A DNA stretch of 64,000 bases from JAIBJN01 sp963838795 (GCA_963838795.1 CAWISL010000010.1:1-64000), one strand, 5' to 3'. Numbered from the stretch's first letter, positions 43,136 to 54,330 are shown. Notes: a model not told the origin generated them from the letters alone. Translations and numbers: made by a program.

Positions 43136-44095
43136 TCAGGTCGATGAGATCGGTGACGTGCCGGGTCGAGGGTCGAAGACGGTGACCGGCGGACACCAGC
43201 TCGAGCGCAGGCCTTCTTCATCCCATCCGGCGCTAGCTGCACCCGCTTCGTACGCGCTCTGGAGGAAGTCGAGCAGGGTTCCGCGCGGGTCGGGCGAGTT
43301 CCGCACTTCGTCGTAGGGAAGAAGGGCGAGATGGCTCGAGCCGAACGGCTGCTGCCAGCTCGCCGCCTTTGGACGGAGCGGCTGCTCTGCGAGGCCGGCC
43401 GGCTCAGGCGCCGTATACGAGTAGAAGGCGGGCTCGCGGACCTTCTGGTCGCCGGGCCAGAAGCCGAAGCTGATGACCTCATGCGAATAGGCCTCGCGCG
43501 TAACCGCATCGGCCTGCGGCATCGCCGGTGCGCGCGTTCCGCTGAAGCGGGTCACGGCGAGGTCGAGGCCGTGCCAGAAGAGATGCACTGGGCTCGTCTT
43601 GCCGCAGAACCAACCTGCGAATTCCTGCAGCGTCCAGTCGATCCAGCGGAGTGCCTGCCAGAATCGCTCCACCGCCTCGGGATCGTACGAAGCGTGCTCG
43701 GTGTCCTCAGCGAAAGGCGTGGTCACCGGAATCCCGAACGGCTCCGGCTTCGTCTCCACCTCGATCCCGAGACCGACGAGCAGCGCGAAGAAGCGCTCGT
43801 AGAACGCCGCAACCGAGAGGCCGTCGGCGAGCGGGAAGGAGTTCACCTCACCGCGGCTCGTGCGCACGACGAGCTCGTGGGCCACGAAATCGAAGGAAAC
43901 GTCGAAGTCGGGGCCATCGGAGCGGAGGCGGCGGGTCGTCAGGCCGCGTGTGTCGACGTAGAGAGGCGCGTTCCACCAGTGGTTCTGCGGGGGCGTCGCG
44001 GCCAGGCGCACCTTGCCCACGATCTGCGCCCAGAGGTGGAGCGTCTCCTTCGTCGGTTCCCACGGCTCGAGCGCAAGCTCCGGTAGCGCCCTCAT
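43136..44095 (-). CDS. DUF5996-family protein
   Basis: 319 residues: LALEPWEPTKETLHLWAQIV at the start, PPQNHWWNAPLYVDTRGLTT, HLFWHGLDLAVTRFSG and the C-terminal FGSSHLALLPYDEVR region are the DUF5996 signature. The family is frequent in actinobacteria and proteobacteria, function unknown. ATG 44095 overlaps the stop of the upstream zf-UBP gene by 4 bases; the longer frame to 44152 would run inside that gene. No membrane helices. Confidence 0.82.
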   Translation of the reverse strand: MRALPELALEPWEPTKETLHLWAQIVGKVRLAATPPQNHWWNAPLYVDTRGLTTRRLRSDGPDFDVSFDFVAHELVVRTSRGEVNSFPLADGLSVAAFYERFFALLVGLGIEVETKPEPFGIPVTTPFAEDTEHASYDPEAVERFWQALRWIDWTLQEFAGWFCGKTSPVHLFWHGLDLAVTRFSGTRAPAMPQADAVTREAYSHEVISFGFWPGDQKVREPAFYSYTAPEPAGLAEQPLRPKAASWQQPFGSSHLALLPYDEVRNSPDPRGTLLDFLQSAYEAGAASAGWDEEGLRSSWCPPVTVFDPRPGTSPISST

Positions 44096-44382
44096 GGCCG
44101 CACCCCGGCGAGGTCGACTCGGAAGGTGATCTCGTCCACATAACACCAGCACCAGTCCTCCCCCGGCTCGAGCGAGCGGATGATGGGGTGCTGGGACGCT
44201 CGGGCATGCGCGGTGGCATGGCGGTTCGGCGAGGAGTCACAGCAGCCGATGTGCCCGCAGTTGAGACACAGGCGCAGATGAACCCACCAGCCGCCGATGC
44301 GCAGGCAGTCCTCGCAGCCCGGGATGCTCTCGGGGAGGGAGGTCACCTGAATCGTGTCGAGATGGGTGCAGACGTCAGTCAT
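44092..44382 (-). CDS. UBP-type zinc finger protein
   Basis: 96 residues containing a complete zf-UBP module: GCEDCLRIGGWWVHLRLC, LNCGHIGCCDSSPNRHATAHA and the trailing His (SQHPIIRS) with EDWCWCYVDE. In eukaryotes this domain binds ubiquitin C-termini; stand-alone bacterial versions are common in actinobacteria and bind unknown peptide ends or simply zinc. Both ends overlap neighbouring genes by 4 bases (ATGA), so it is tightly co-translated with DUF5996 and the DsbA-like gene. Confidence 0.87.
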   Translation of the reverse strand: MTDVCTHLDTIQVTSLPESIPGCEDCLRIGGWWVHLRLCLNCGHIGCCDSSPNRHATAHARASQHPIIRSLEPGEDWCWCYVDEITFRVDLAGVRP

Positions 44383-44909
44383 TCGTCCTCCTCGCCATCG
44401 GGAGAGAGCGCCCGGCGAAGCTCCGCCCGCTCGTAGGAACCGAGGTATGGATGGCTGTCGACGAAGATCGTCGGCGTGCCGGTGGCACCGCTTGCGAGGG
44501 CGCTCGAGTGGTCGGCCTGAATTCGGTCGAGATGGACCTGCGCTTCCAGCTCTTGCCGGAACCGCTCGACGTCGAGCCCGACCTCGCCGGCGTAGCGATC
44601 GAGGTCAGCCCGCTCGAATGCCTGCTGGCGCCGGAAAAGGAGGTCGTGCATGGGCCAGAACCGTCCCTGCGCGGCGGCAGCTTCGCTCGCCTCCGCCGCG
44701 GCGAGCGCGTGCGGATGGATCTCGACGAGCGGGAAGTGGCGGAAGACGAAGCGGAACGGAACACCGTCGCCTTCGAGGAACTGCACGCTTCGGTAGGCAG
44801 CGCGAGTGTACGGGCACTCGTAGTCGCCGAAGATGAGGAGCGTCGGGCCGCTCGAGCCGCGCACATGGTCGCGCACCTCTGCGACCTCCGGAACCAGGGC
44901 GGCTCTCAA
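44379..44909 (-). CDS. DsbA-like thiol oxidoreductase
   Basis: 176 residues of the DsbA/FrnE-like thioredoxin fold. The active site is in FGDYECPYTRAAYRS (C-P-Y-T, one Cys only, so not the classic CxxC), with cis-Pro in GTPTIFVDS. It lacks a signal peptide and is probably cytosolic. It resembles the thioredoxin module fused to NhaA at 39382 (HFPLVEIHPHA versus HLPLNDVHPDT), so the two may descend from one gene. Loss of the second Cys suggests a peroxidase/isomerase-type or reductant-dependent role. Confidence 0.82.
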   Translation of the reverse strand: MRAALVPEVAEVRDHVRGSSGPTLLIFGDYECPYTRAAYRSVQFLEGDGVPFRFVFRHFPLVEIHPHALAAAEASEAAAAQGRFWPMHDLLFRRQQAFERADLDRYAGEVGLDVERFRQELEAQVHLDRIQADHSSALASGATGTPTIFVDSHPYLGSYERAELRRALSPDGEEDE

Positions 44910-45532
44910 AAGCCGACCGCCTTGCGCACGATCACGACGTGAATCCGGCCCGGGTCCTCCTGGCGGATCTCGAGGATCTTCCCGACGCGGCTGTTCATCC
45001 CGTAGGCGGCGTAAGCGCGCGCGTCCTCGAGGGGCAGGCTGTGCTTGAAGATTCGCTCGCGTCCAGCTTCCACCGTTGGGACGACCTTCTGCGCCCCGAC
45101 GACGAAGATCACCCGGTCGGCTCCCCAGGCGTACTCGCCAAGCTGGCTTCCGGATGCCGAGGCGACGAGCAGCGTCCCCTCCTGCGTGACCGCGTGCACG
45201 CTCCCGAGAGCGAAGTCGGGCTGTCCGCCGATCGCCTTCATCTCGCGCCGTTCCGTCTCATAGTCGAGCGCAAGGAGCTTCGTGCGGACAGATTCGTACG
45301 GGCCCCCGCTGTTGATGGCTTCGGCGATGCCGGTCTCATCGAGCGTCACGGAGGTGTTGGTCATAACGGAGGCGCCGTTCGGGATGCGCGCGAGAACGGC
45401 GCGGCGAGCTGCGTCGAGATCGTCGACGACCTCGACGCTGAAGCCGTGCTCCTCGAGCGAGACGGTGGTGGCGGCCAACGTCTCTTCGTCAGGTAGTGCG
45501 GTTAAGCGGGCCGCTGCGGACGTCGTTGCCAT
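44906..45532 (-). CDS. LUD-domain protein (LutC-like)
   Basis: 208 residues: VMTNTSVTLDETGIAEAINS, VHAVTQEGTLLVASASGSQ, DRVIFVVGAQKVVPTVEAG and ARAYAAYGMNSRVGKIL are the blocks of the LUD (lactate-utilisation) domain seen in LutC/YkgG. In this family it takes part in lactate oxidation or as a stand-alone oxidative-stress protein. No lutA/lutB genes are nearby. ATG 45532 follows GAAGGAGAGACC. It is the first gene of the leftward run and is divergent from the MarR gene, with MarR-type palindromes between them. Confidence 0.82.
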   Translation of the reverse strand: MATTSAAARLTALPDEETLAATTVSLEEHGFSVEVVDDLDAARRAVLARIPNGASVMTNTSVTLDETGIAEAINSGGPYESVRTKLLALDYETERREMKAIGGQPDFALGSVHAVTQEGTLLVASASGSQLGEYAWGADRVIFVVGAQKVVPTVEAGRERIFKHSLPLEDARAYAAYGMNSRVGKILEIRQEDPGRIHVVIVRKAVGF

Positions 45533-45564
45533 GGTCTCTCCTTCGTCGCTTCGGTATGCGATAG

Positions 45565-45608
45565 TTGCAACTGCAATCACCCTAGCGAGTAGAACGTTGC
45601 ACATGCAA
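45565..45608. promoter_or_regulatory. Paired MarR-type operators (TTGCA-N2-TGCAA)
   Basis: TTGCAACTGCAA (45565-45576) and TTGCACATGCAA (45597-45608) are two copies of the palindrome TTGCA-N2-TGCAA, 32 bp centre to centre, about three helical turns. The second covers the MarR start codon at 45603. Both fall between the divergent LUD gene and the MarR gene, the classic place for an autoregulating MarR repressor. Confidence 0.72.
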
Positions 45609-46106
45609 GTAAATTCCCAAGTTGATTCGGCCGCGCTGATCGAACGGCTCGTCGCAGAGGCGACGCCGCGCCGTGGGGCGCTCGACGCCTGGCGCTCTTT
45701 CCTGCAGGCGCACGCGACGCTCATGCGCCGGCTGGCTGCCGATCTGGGGCAGGCCACCGGGCTGTCGCTCGGCGATTTCGACGTGCTGGCCCAGCTCGCT
45801 GTGGCCGGAGGCGAACTGCGCATGAGCGAGCTCGCGGCGCGCGCCTTCAGCTCTCGCTCCGGGATGACGCGCCGCGTCGCACGCCTGGTCGACGAGGGCC
45901 TCATCACGCGAGCTAATGACGAAGCTGATGCCCGCGGCGTCGTCGTTGCCCTGACGGAAGCGGGCCTCGCTCGCCTCGCCGATACCGCCCCCGTCCATCT
46001 CCGAGGCGTCGTCGAGCTATTCGTCTCTCAGCTCACCGACGAGGAGCTCGCCCTGCTCAAGAGCGCGCTCGACAAGGTGACGGTCGAGTGCACGTTCGGT
46101 TCCTGA
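45603..46106 (+). CDS. MarR-family transcriptional regulator
   Basis: 167 residues of the MarR winged-helix fold: helices LIERLVAEATPRRGALDAW and LMRRLAADLGQATGLSLGDF, recognition region LAQLAVAGGELRMSELAARAF with SSRSGMTRRVARLVDEGLI, wing DEADARGVVVALTEAG, and C-terminal dimer helices. It has one Cys, near the C-terminus (VECTFGS), so it may sense oxidants through that residue or bind a phenolic ligand. ATG 45603 lies within its own putative operator. It is divergent from the LUD-pirin run it probably represses. Confidence 0.87.
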   Translation: MQVNSQVDSAALIERLVAEATPRRGALDAWRSFLQAHATLMRRLAADLGQATGLSLGDFDVLAQLAVAGGELRMSELAARAFSSRSGMTRRVARLVDEGLITRANDEADARGVVVALTEAGLARLADTAPVHLRGVVELFVSQLTDEELALLKSALDKVTVECTFGS

Positions 46107-46281
46107 GAAACGGAACCGCGGGGTTCCAGACGGCTCGACGGGAGCGAGCGCACTTGGCGGGCGCCTGCAATTGCGGTCGCCGGGAGGAATCGCCCTGTTG
46201 CAAGGCGACCGGCACGGCGCCGACAAGGTTCGCCGACTTCGGGCGGCGCACGGCCGCAGCCTGGGCCGTGGACGAGGCCCG

Positions 46282-46734
46282 ATGAAGGCGGTCAGCAACC
46301 TCGACGACTTCCAGGCCCTGGACCCGTTCTTTCGGATCATCGAGGAAGGCGTGGCCGGGCTAGTGGACGGTGAGCACTTCTTCGACCTGTTGGCCGAGGA
46401 CGTCGTCTTCGAGTACATCATTACGGTCCCGGGCTACCCGCGCCGTGTCGCAGGGCGCCAAGCCGTGGCCGAGCTATATCGGCCCTATGGCGCCACGATC
46501 GTTCTCGATCGTTGCTACGACCTGGCCGTTCATCACGACCAGGTCACCGGCGTTGTCGTTCTCGAGTACGCCTCGCAGGGCCGGGTCGTCCCGACCGGGG
46601 CTGCCTACCACAACCGCTACATCTCGGTGCTATCGATCATCGACCGCAAGATCGCTCACTGGCGCGACTACCTCGATCCGCTCGCGGTCTTTGACGCGGT
46701 CGGCTGGCCCGCCGCGGCCGCAGCCAGCGACTGA
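46282..46734 (+). CDS. SnoaL/NTF2-like protein
   Basis: 150 residues of the NTF2-like fold: FFRIIEEGVAGLVDGEHFFDLLAEDVVFEYI, here noted as helix-helix-strand, then YPRRVAGRQAVAELYRPYG, VTGVVVLEYASQGRVV and NRYISVLSIIDRKIAHWRDY. The last block is the typical closing strand and helix of SnoaL-like isomerases and hydratases. It is different in sequence from the SnoaL-like gene at 34741. It stands 175 bases after the MarR gene on the same strand. Substrate unknown. Confidence 0.78.
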   Translation: MKAVSNLDDFQALDPFFRIIEEGVAGLVDGEHFFDLLAEDVVFEYIITVPGYPRRVAGRQAVAELYRPYGATIVLDRCYDLAVHHDQVTGVVVLEYASQGRVVPTGAAYHNRYISVLSIIDRKIAHWRDYLDPLAVFDAVGWPAAAAASD

Positions 46735-47089
46735 CCTAGTCGGGCTGATCGCGTGATCGGCCGGACCGCCGGTGCGTTTCGTGTGTTGGGTATCGGCGCG
46801 TTGAGCGGGTGGGCTCGACTGGATGATCTGTGTCATTCGCCCGCGGGTTCATTCTTTTGTTGTCTACCCAGACGCGCCTCCCAAGGTGATCATGGAGGGG
46901 GTCGGCGCGATGCTGCTTTGCAGGGACTTTGGATCCCCTCGTCGACCCCAGCGAGCGGACAGGGAACACTGGGGGAACGCGCGCGGCGCGTTAGGAACTA
47001 GGTCTGCGACAGCATTCCGGATGGTCGAGTTGCGCCGGATGAAGCAGCAGGCGGCGCCGGATGACGCGGCTTAGGCGCGGCGGTACGTC
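46735..47089. other. Intergenic stretch without a recognisable gene
   Basis: 355 bases between two convergent genes. Several short frames exist, but codon use is poor and none has a ribosome site with a family match. The DNA is lower in GC than its surroundings near 46845-46870 (ATTCTTTTGTTGTC). Confidence 0.4.
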
Positions 47090-47111
47090 CAAGCTGCCGA
47101 ACAGCAGCTTG
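47090..47111 (-). terminator. Hairpin after the ClpC-like gene
   Basis: CAAGCTGC and GCAGCTTG form a perfect 8-bp stem with a 6-nt loop, beginning 5 bases past the TAA of the leftward ClpC-like gene. There is no T-run. Confidence 0.5.
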
Positions 47112-47116
47112 CTGCC

Positions 47117-49825
<2,709 letters not shown>

Positions 49826-50010
49826 CTCACTTACCTCTTTTCTCCCGATCGGGTCAGCGTCCTCGCTGCGCCCTGGGCGTCAGCCGTCGGCACCGCAATC
49901 AGAATCGAGTCCGCGGAACGCTCCAACTCCCGCCTCCCGCCGGCGGCCGCATCGACGACGGAATCACTCACGCCCTCCCGCGGCATGACCGGCCTCTAGG
50001 TGGCTGGTCG

Positions 50011-50325
50011 TTGAACGACGATAACAGCGATCAGGTGCGCCTGCCCTGGGTCCCGCCACCGGCCGACCGGGCGCAGGCCGCCGTGGACACGGCGTGCAAG
50101 AGTACTCGCGTGGACGCTGACGAACCAGCGCGCCAAACCGACGTGGCATCGGAGCAGCGGACGAAAGTCGCGGTCGAGGCGCTCCTTGCGGACCTCGATC
50201 ACGCACGCGAACTCTCCGCTGCGGCGGAGCGCCGCGGGCGCACGTACCTCGCTGGCCGCGGCGTACTCGATCAGACGAAGCGCGACTTGTCGTCGCTCCT
50301 ACGCGAGGCGCTGGCGGATCCGTAA
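50011..50325 (+). CDS. Hypothetical helical protein
   Basis: 104 residues from a TTG start. The C-terminal 60 residues look like two charged helices (RTKVAVEALLADLDHARELSAAAERRGR and TKRDLSSLLREALADP, noted in part). No family is recognised and the ribosome site is poor, so this may be a non-coding frame. It is divergent from the ClpC-like gene. Confidence 0.3.
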   Translation: MNDDNSDQVRLPWVPPPADRAQAAVDTACKSTRVDADEPARQTDVASEQRTKVAVEALLADLDHARELSAAAERRGRTYLAGRGVLDQTKRDLSSLLREALADP

Positions 50326-50952
50326 TTCACGAGCCCCCGCTACTTCACCACCGAGGCGAGCAGGGGCTACCGGTTCGAGGCGCAGAGAGTTGCCGCACGC
50401 GAACTACGTCGGCGGCCATGCGACGAAGACGATGGAGCCTATGGAGCCCGGTGGTTGCAATCCGCGGAGGCGCCCAAAATCAAGCGGCCGCGGGGACGGC
50501 AGAAATGAGCGAGATCCGTTGCCGTGGCTTGCGGAGAGCCGGCGGCGTCCTAGCAACAGCGGTGTCGGTCGTGTCAGCGAGCGTGCTCTCACTCGAAGCT
50601 GGCGGAGTCCAGCCGCCCGCTCGCCCACGCCCGAGGGAACACGAGCGCGGGCACGCGCCCACGCTAGGGTCATTCCTTCTCCGACGAATCCTCCCGCTTG
50701 CGGGACTTTCGTGGCCGCGGTGACCCGCGCCTGCCCTCGCTTTCCCGCCTCGGAGCTGAATGGTAAGGAGGTGGTCGAGCTCGTTCGTTTTTTATCGGGC
50801 TTGAGTCGAACGCTGGCACGAACGTCCACGCGCGGGCACACGCGGGTCCTCCGACGAGACCGCTGCGAACCAATACCTGCCCCGAAGTACCTGGAAATCA
50901 GGCTAATCGCCGAAGGTAAGGGACCCCTTCACCAACTGAGAACCGGTCAGGA
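50326..50952. other. Gene-poor right end of segment A
   Basis: 627 bases with no convincing gene on either strand. Words such as GCGCGGGCAC recur, as they do at the left end of the segment (38165-38260), and at 50918-50940 a string GGACCCCTTC-ACCAACTGAG looks like the tRNA-Thr with its anticodon arm deleted. The stretch is best explained as remains of the integration module that once lay next to the tRNA. Confidence 0.5.
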
Positions 50953-50973
50953 GATGTACCCGTTTCGTACCCG
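50953..50973. repeat. Conserved GTACCCG tandem element at the right end of segment A
   Basis: GATGTACCCG-TTTCGTACCCG differs by one base from the element at 38261-38281 and has the same orientation. It is 54 bases from the tRNA 3' end. Occurrence at both inner ends of one att-bounded segment is what paired arm sites or an inherited attP flank would give. Confidence 0.6.
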
Positions 50974-51027
50974 TACCGGACGCTCGGCGTGGCCTGCACA
51001 GACGAAAGGCCCTGCAAATGAGACGAA

Positions 51028-51100
51028 AGCCGACGCTCGGACTCGAACCGAGGACCCCTTCATTACGAGTGAAGTGCTCTACCAGCTGAGCTACGTCGGC
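51028..51100 (-). tRNA. tRNA-Thr (anticodon CGT)
   Basis: Complete cloverleaf on the minus strand: acceptor GCCGACG/CGTCGGC, D-arm GCTC...GAGC, anticodon arm CTTCA-CTCGTAA-TGAAG with anticodon CGT in the loop, variable loop GGGTC, T-arm CTCGG-TTCGAGT-CCGAG, discriminator T, no encoded CCA. Anticodon CGU reads ACG threonine codons. Its 3' 42-43 bases recur at 38101 and 34404 and, in decayed form, at 27061 and 1212, making it the integration target of the accessory segments. Confidence 0.96.
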
Positions 51101-51122
51101 ACGGCTTCGGGAGCCGGGTTCG

Positions 51123-51128
51123 AGTATA
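51123..51128 (-). promoter_or_regulatory. -10 box of the tRNA-Thr promoter
   Basis: TATACT on the minus strand, 23 bases upstream of the tRNA 5' end. No good -35 match is seen at 16-18 bp (best GCAGGA), so the call rests on the -10 box and its position. Confidence 0.45.
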
Positions 51129-51177
51129 GCCCGGCCCCGTAAGAGTCCTGCGCCGGCGGACGTGAGATGGTTCCGCC

Positions 51178-52293
51178 GTGCCTGCCGATGCCGCGACCTC
51201 GGACCTGGTCGTCTTCTGGCTCGTCGTCGCAGGCCGGCTTCTGCTGCCTCTGCTCATCCCCTACTTCCCGCTGCCGGCGATCCTCGTCTGCCTCGTGCTC
51301 GACGGCGTCGACCAGACGATCTTCCAGACCTACACCGAGCTCGACCTCAGCGGCTACCAGGGATACGACAAGGCCCTCGACATCTACTACCTCACGATCG
51401 CGTACCTCTCGACGCTCAGGAACTGGACGAACCGCGACGCCTTCCAGGTCGCCTGGTTCCTCTTCTACTACCGCCTGGCGGGGGTCGTCCTCTTCGAGCT
51501 GCTGCACTGGAGGGCGCTGCTGCTCATCTTCCCGAACACGTTCGAGTACTTCTTCATCGTCTACGAGGCGATCCGGCTCTGGTGGAACCCGACGCGCCTG
51601 TCAAGGCGGAACGTCATCCTGCTCGCCGCAGCGATCTGGGTGTTCATCAAGCTCCCGCAGGAGTACTGGATCCATATCGCGCAGCTCGACACGACCGATC
51701 TGATCGCCGCCCATCCCTGGATCGGGGTTCTCGGTGCCGCCGTCGTCGTCGCCCTGGTGGTGGTCGTCCGCCGAAGGGTCGTGCCGCGACTGCCCAGCGC
51801 CGACCACGCGGTGCGCATCCCCGCCGACCCGCTGCCGGCGGAGATCGACGACGCCCGCAAGCTCGACGCGTGGATCGCCCAGCATCGGAGGCTCTTCGAC
51901 GGCACGTTCCTGGAGAAGGCGGTGCTCGTCGGCTTCGTCTGCGTGATCTTCGCGCAGATCCTGCCCGAGGTGGACTCCTCGAGCGCCCAGATCCTGATTG
52001 GAACGGCGATCCTCGTCGCGATCGACTCGCTGCTCGGCCTGTGGACCGCGCGCCGGGGCAGGGGAGCGACCTCGCTCGTCAAGTCGTTCCTCTGGCTCGC
52101 GCTCGCCAACCTCGCCGTCGTGCTCCTGGGGGCGGCCCTGAGCGGCAGGGACGAGCTCCACGTCGGCAACATCCTCTTCTTCGTCTCGCTGCTCACGCTC
52201 ATAGTCACCCTCTACGACCGCTTCGAGCCGGTGCACGGCGTGCGCTTCCAAGACGTGGGGCGAACGAGGCTGGGAGCGGTGAGGCTCGCGTAG
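51178..52293 (+). CDS. Uncharacterised multi-pass membrane protein
   Basis: 371 residues with about nine membrane helices, among them LLLPLLIPYFPLPAILVCLV, AWFLFYYRLAGVVLFELL, NVILLAAAIWVFIKLP, GVLGAAVVVALVVVVRR, LVGFVCVIFAQIL, ILIGTAILVAIDSLLGL and GNILFFVSLLTLIVTLYD. The conserved-looking loops DGVDQTIFQTY and IKLPQEYWIHIAQ have no family name known to me. GTG 51178 is taken as start. The next gene, also a membrane protein, follows after 18 bases and is probably co-transcribed. Confidence 0.72.
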   Translation: MPADAATSDLVVFWLVVAGRLLLPLLIPYFPLPAILVCLVLDGVDQTIFQTYTELDLSGYQGYDKALDIYYLTIAYLSTLRNWTNRDAFQVAWFLFYYRLAGVVLFELLHWRALLLIFPNTFEYFFIVYEAIRLWWNPTRLSRRNVILLAAAIWVFIKLPQEYWIHIAQLDTTDLIAAHPWIGVLGAAVVVALVVVVRRRVVPRLPSADHAVRIPADPLPAEIDDARKLDAWIAQHRRLFDGTFLEKAVLVGFVCVIFAQILPEVDSSSAQILIGTAILVAIDSLLGLWTARRGRGATSLVKSFLWLALANLAVVLLGAALSGRDELHVGNILFFVSLLTLIVTLYDRFEPVHGVRFQDVGRTRLGAVRLA

Positions 52294-52311
52294 GATGCCG
52301 CCGAAGCCGTC

Positions 52312-53778
52312 GTGGCCGCCGACACGCCGCCCCCGACACCACAGCCGCAGGCCGGCACCAGCTGGACGGCCGGCCGCATCCTCCTCGTCATTCTCGGGAG
52401 CATCGTCGCGCTGCTCGCGGCGGGGATCCTCGTCGCCGGCGGGGCGCTGCTCTGGGCCGACCGGACGCAGCGCGACGACGACGGCTTCCTGACGACGCCG
52501 TCCGGGCTCTTCGAGGCCGACTCCTACGCGATCACGTCGGAGAGCATCGACCTGTTCGAGGCGGACACCGGCGGGGACTGGGTGCTCTCGGAGAGGGTGC
52601 TCGGCGACGTCAGGTTCACCGTGCAGGCCACCGGCAACGTCTTCGTCGGGATCGCCGAGACCGCCGACGTCGAGGCCTACCTCGACGGCGTGGCACACGC
52701 CGAGGTCCGCGACCTCGACTTCGACCCGTTCCGCGCCGAGTACCGCCGCATCTCCGGCGGCCCGCCCTCCGGGCCGCCCGGCGAGCAAACCTTCTGGGCC
52801 GCGTCGGCGTCGGGCTCCGGCGAGCAGACGGCCACCTGGGAGGCCGAGGCGGGCGAGTGGACGATCGTGCTCATGAACGCCGATGCCTCGCAGGGTGTCA
52901 GCGCCGACCTGAGCGCGGGCGCCGAGGCGGACTTCCTGCTCTGGCTCGCGATCGGGCTGCTCCTGGCGGGCGCGCTACTGCTCGCCGGCGGCGTCCTGCT
53001 GATCGTCCTCGGCGCGCGACGGGCGACGTCGGTCGCCGGTCCGGTCGCGGCTCCGGTTTCGGCGGCCGCCGCCCCTCCCCTGAAGACGTCGAAACCGACC
53101 GTCTATCCCGTCGCCCTCGCCGGCCGCCTCGATCCGGAGCTGAGCCGCTGGCTGTGGGTCGTCAAGTGGATCCTCGCGATCCCTCACTACATCGTGCTCG
53201 CGTTCCTCTGGCTCGCGTTCCTCCTCCTCTGGGTGGTCGCGTTCTTCGCCATCCTCTTCACTGGCCGCTATCCGCGCGGGATCTTCGACTTCAACCTCGG
53301 CGTGCTGCGGTGGACGTGGCGGGTGGGCTTCTACTCCTACTGGGCGCTTGGCACCGATCGCTACCCGCCCTTCTCGCTGCGGGAGGAGCCCGACTACCCG
53401 GCGACGCTGGACGTGGCCTACCCCGAGCGGCTCTCGCACTGGCTGCCGCTCGTGAAGTGGCTGCTGGCGATCCCGCACGTGATCCTGGTCGGGATCTTCG
53501 TCGGCGGCTGGGGTTGGGGCTGGAACGACGATGTCTGGGGGATCGGCATCGCCGGCCTCGTCGGGATCCTCGTCGTCATCGCCGGCGTGGTCCTGCTCTT
53601 CACCGGCCGCTACCCGCGCTCGCTCTTCGACTTCACGCTCGGCCTCGACCGCTGGGTCTTCAGGGTCGCCGCCTACGTGAGCCTGATGCGGGACGAGTAC
53701 CCGCCCTTCCGGCTCGACATGGGCCCGGACGAGCCGGCAGAGCCGACGGAGTCGGCTCCGCCGGCCAACCAGGCCTAG
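52312..53778 (+). CDS. DUF4389 membrane protein with an extracytoplasmic domain
   Basis: 488 residues: a signal/anchor helix (about 22-48), an exported beta-rich domain (50-205), a helix LLWLAIGLLLAGALLLAGGVLL, then two DUF4389 units, each with SRWLWVVKWILAIPHY / SHWLPLVKWLLAIPHV, the helix pair and FTGRYPRGIFDFNLG / FTGRYPRSLFDFTLG. DUF4389 proteins are abundant in actinobacteria and have no known function. The GTG at 52312 is just 18 bases after the previous gene. The end is Pro/Glu-rich. Confidence 0.82.
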   Translation: MAADTPPPTPQPQAGTSWTAGRILLVILGSIVALLAAGILVAGGALLWADRTQRDDDGFLTTPSGLFEADSYAITSESIDLFEADTGGDWVLSERVLGDVRFTVQATGNVFVGIAETADVEAYLDGVAHAEVRDLDFDPFRAEYRRISGGPPSGPPGEQTFWAASASGSGEQTATWEAEAGEWTIVLMNADASQGVSADLSAGAEADFLLWLAIGLLLAGALLLAGGVLLIVLGARRATSVAGPVAAPVSAAAAPPLKTSKPTVYPVALAGRLDPELSRWLWVVKWILAIPHYIVLAFLWLAFLLLWVVAFFAILFTGRYPRGIFDFNLGVLRWTWRVGFYSYWALGTDRYPPFSLREEPDYPATLDVAYPERLSHWLPLVKWLLAIPHVILVGIFVGGWGWGWNDDVWGIGIAGLVGILVVIAGVVLLFTGRYPRSLFDFTLGLDRWVFRVAAYVSLMRDEYPPFRLDMGPDEPAEPTESAPPANQA

Positions 53779-53784
53779 AAGCTC

Positions 53785-54234
53785 CTAGGCAACGGTCTCG
53801 GCCGGGGCCTTCGCCGTCTTGACGACGAGCACCGGCCGCGACGCATGCCTGAGAACGCCGTGGGAGACGCTGCCCAGGAGCGTCGATGTCAAGGCGTTGC
53901 GACCGCGGGACCCGAGGACGATCAGGTCGGCGTCCTTCGCGTCGGCGAGCGCGACGATCGACGGGACGGTCTCGCCCGCGAGGCGCTCGAGAGCGTAGGA
54001 GATGCCGGCCTCCTCGGCGGCCTCGCCGGCCTCCTTGAGGGCCGTCTCGGAATCGTCGACCGGCTCCGCATGCGTGTACGCGTGCGAGCCGGCCCTTGCC
54101 ATCTTCGCCTCCTCGGAGAACGTCACGTGGACGAAGGTCACGTCCGCGCCCTGCTCCTTGGCGAGCTCGAGGCCGACGCCGACCGCATCCTGGGCGGAGG
54201 GCGAGCCGTCGGTCGCGATCAGGATCTGCTTCAT
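53785..54234 (-). CDS. Universal stress protein
   Basis: 149 residues of the UspA fold: ILIATDGSPSAQDAVGVGLELA at the N-terminus and the ATP-binding signature GSRGRNALTSTLLGSVSHGVL (G-x2-G-x9-G-S) near 115-135, followed by PVLVVK. It is an ATP-binding Usp, acting in the cytosol under stress or growth arrest. ATG 54234 with GAGAGGAGGAACC upstream is a clear start. It is convergent with the DUF4389 gene, their ends 6 bases apart. Confidence 0.9.
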   Translation of the reverse strand: MKQILIATDGSPSAQDAVGVGLELAKEQGADVTFVHVTFSEEAKMARAGSHAYTHAEPVDDSETALKEAGEAAEEAGISYALERLAGETVPSIVALADAKDADLIVLGSRGRNALTSTLLGSVSHGVLRHASRPVLVVKTAKAPAETVA

Positions 54235-54330
54235 GGTTCCTCCTCTCGCTTGCACGCAGCGTACGGCACGCGGAAGCTTGCCGCCGACCATCGGGCCGCT
54301 GGCCTCCCGGGGGCCCGGCGCCTCCAGTCG

